Assembly (NCBI GenBank): GCA_040226215.1
Contig: JAVKFF010000001.1
Coordinates: 1-5,735 of the forward strand
Source: JAVKFF01 sp040226215
Lineage (GTDB): Bacteria; Pseudomonadota; Alphaproteobacteria; DSM-16000; Inquilinaceae
DNA: 5,735 nt
Direction: 5' to 3'
Below are positions 5,542 to 5,735 of this stretch, piece by piece. A program made the position numbers and the translations under genes. The notes under the pieces were generated by a model. It made no database searches and was not told the DNA's origin. It worked only from the letters and a program-made list of their open reading frames with translations. Every line of letters starts with the position of its first letter. The first letter of the stretch is position 1.

Positions 5542-5735
5542 ATGGACGCCGCACTGGAAAACCGGACGACGCGCGATGCCATCCTGGAGGCAGCGGAGGC
5601 GCTGTTCTCCGAGCACGGCTTCAAGGCAGTGACGATCCGTGAGATCGCGCGGCGGGCGGGCGCCAACGTCGCCTCGATCAGCTATTACTTCCAGTCCAAG
5701 GAAGGCCTGCTCCGGGCGATCTACGAGGAGCACTG
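5542..5735 (+). CDS. TetR/AcrR-family regulator, 5' part only
   Basis: Sixty-four codons are visible before the window ends. They contain a full TetR DNA-binding domain: RDAILEAAEALFSEHG (11-26), the helix-turn-helix TIREIARRAGANVASISYYF (31-50) and QSKEGLLRAIYEEH (51-64). Aligned without gaps to the TetR at 2370-3062, residues 11-64 are identical at 33 of 54 positions, so the two belong to the same subfamily. The recognition-helix region differs (ANVASISYYF against AHAGSITYHF), which fits distinct operators. The ATG at 5542 is preferred because of GGGGAG just upstream; an in-phase ATG at 5530 lacks a ribosome site. The gene probably represses itself through the inverted repeat in its promoter. 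The ligand-binding domain, and so the target pathway, lies beyond the window. Confidence 0.9.
   Translation, partial: MDAALENRTTRDAILEAAEALFSEHGFKAVTIREIARRAGANVASISYYFQSKEGLLRAIYEEH

Noticed and set aside
1..5735. CRISPR arrays, tRNA genes, insertion sequences, riboswitches
   Set aside because: No regularly spaced repeats, cloverleaf-like sequence, transposase frame or known riboswitch core was seen on either strand.

Overview
The window is GC-rich DNA (roughly two thirds G+C by eye), densely coded, with short stop-start overlaps. It looks like a proteobacterial chromosome, and an alphaproteobacterium is my guess. That guess rests on base composition, the BrnTA type and the style of the catabolic operon; no marker gene fixes the taxon.

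Left part (1-3062, minus strand): a catabolic operon read right to left. It starts with a TetR-family regulator (2370-3062). Next come a LigI-type 2-pyrone-4,6-dicarboxylate lactonase (1472-2359), a GalB-type hydratase of the PIG-L fold (747-1472) and a LigK/GalC-type aldolase (73-747). Together these are the lower part of the protocatechuate/gallate 4,5-cleavage pathway: the pyrone is opened, hydrated and cleaved to pyruvate and oxaloacetate. The three enzyme genes are joined by one-base TGATG overlaps. A fourth such overlap at 71-75 suggests another gene running off the left edge. No ring-cleavage dioxygenase and no recognised tautomerase/isomerase is present.

Middle (3063-4707): a 379-base spacer between divergent genes, then a plus-strand MFS transporter of the EntS/MFS_3 type (3442-4707). 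The spacer holds a candidate promoter/operator for the tetR-lig operon, a GC hairpin, and a 26-codon reading frame. That frame is in phase with the transporter and stops two codons before its ATG.

Right part (4708-5735, plus strand): an AT-rich stretch with a 14-base perfect palindrome leads into a BrnT/BrnA type II toxin-antitoxin pair. The brnT frame is broken by one extra base in a CCCCGGG run (5017-5023), while brnA is intact. A second TetR-family gene starts at 5542 behind a clear inverted repeat (5513-5528) and runs off the right edge. Its DNA-binding domain is 61% identical (33/54, ungapped) to that of the first TetR.

I found no RNA genes, CRISPR arrays or insertion sequences. The most unusual points are the broken but readable brnT, the in-phase leader frame before the transporter, and the LigI plus PIG-L-hydratase combination under a TetR regulator.
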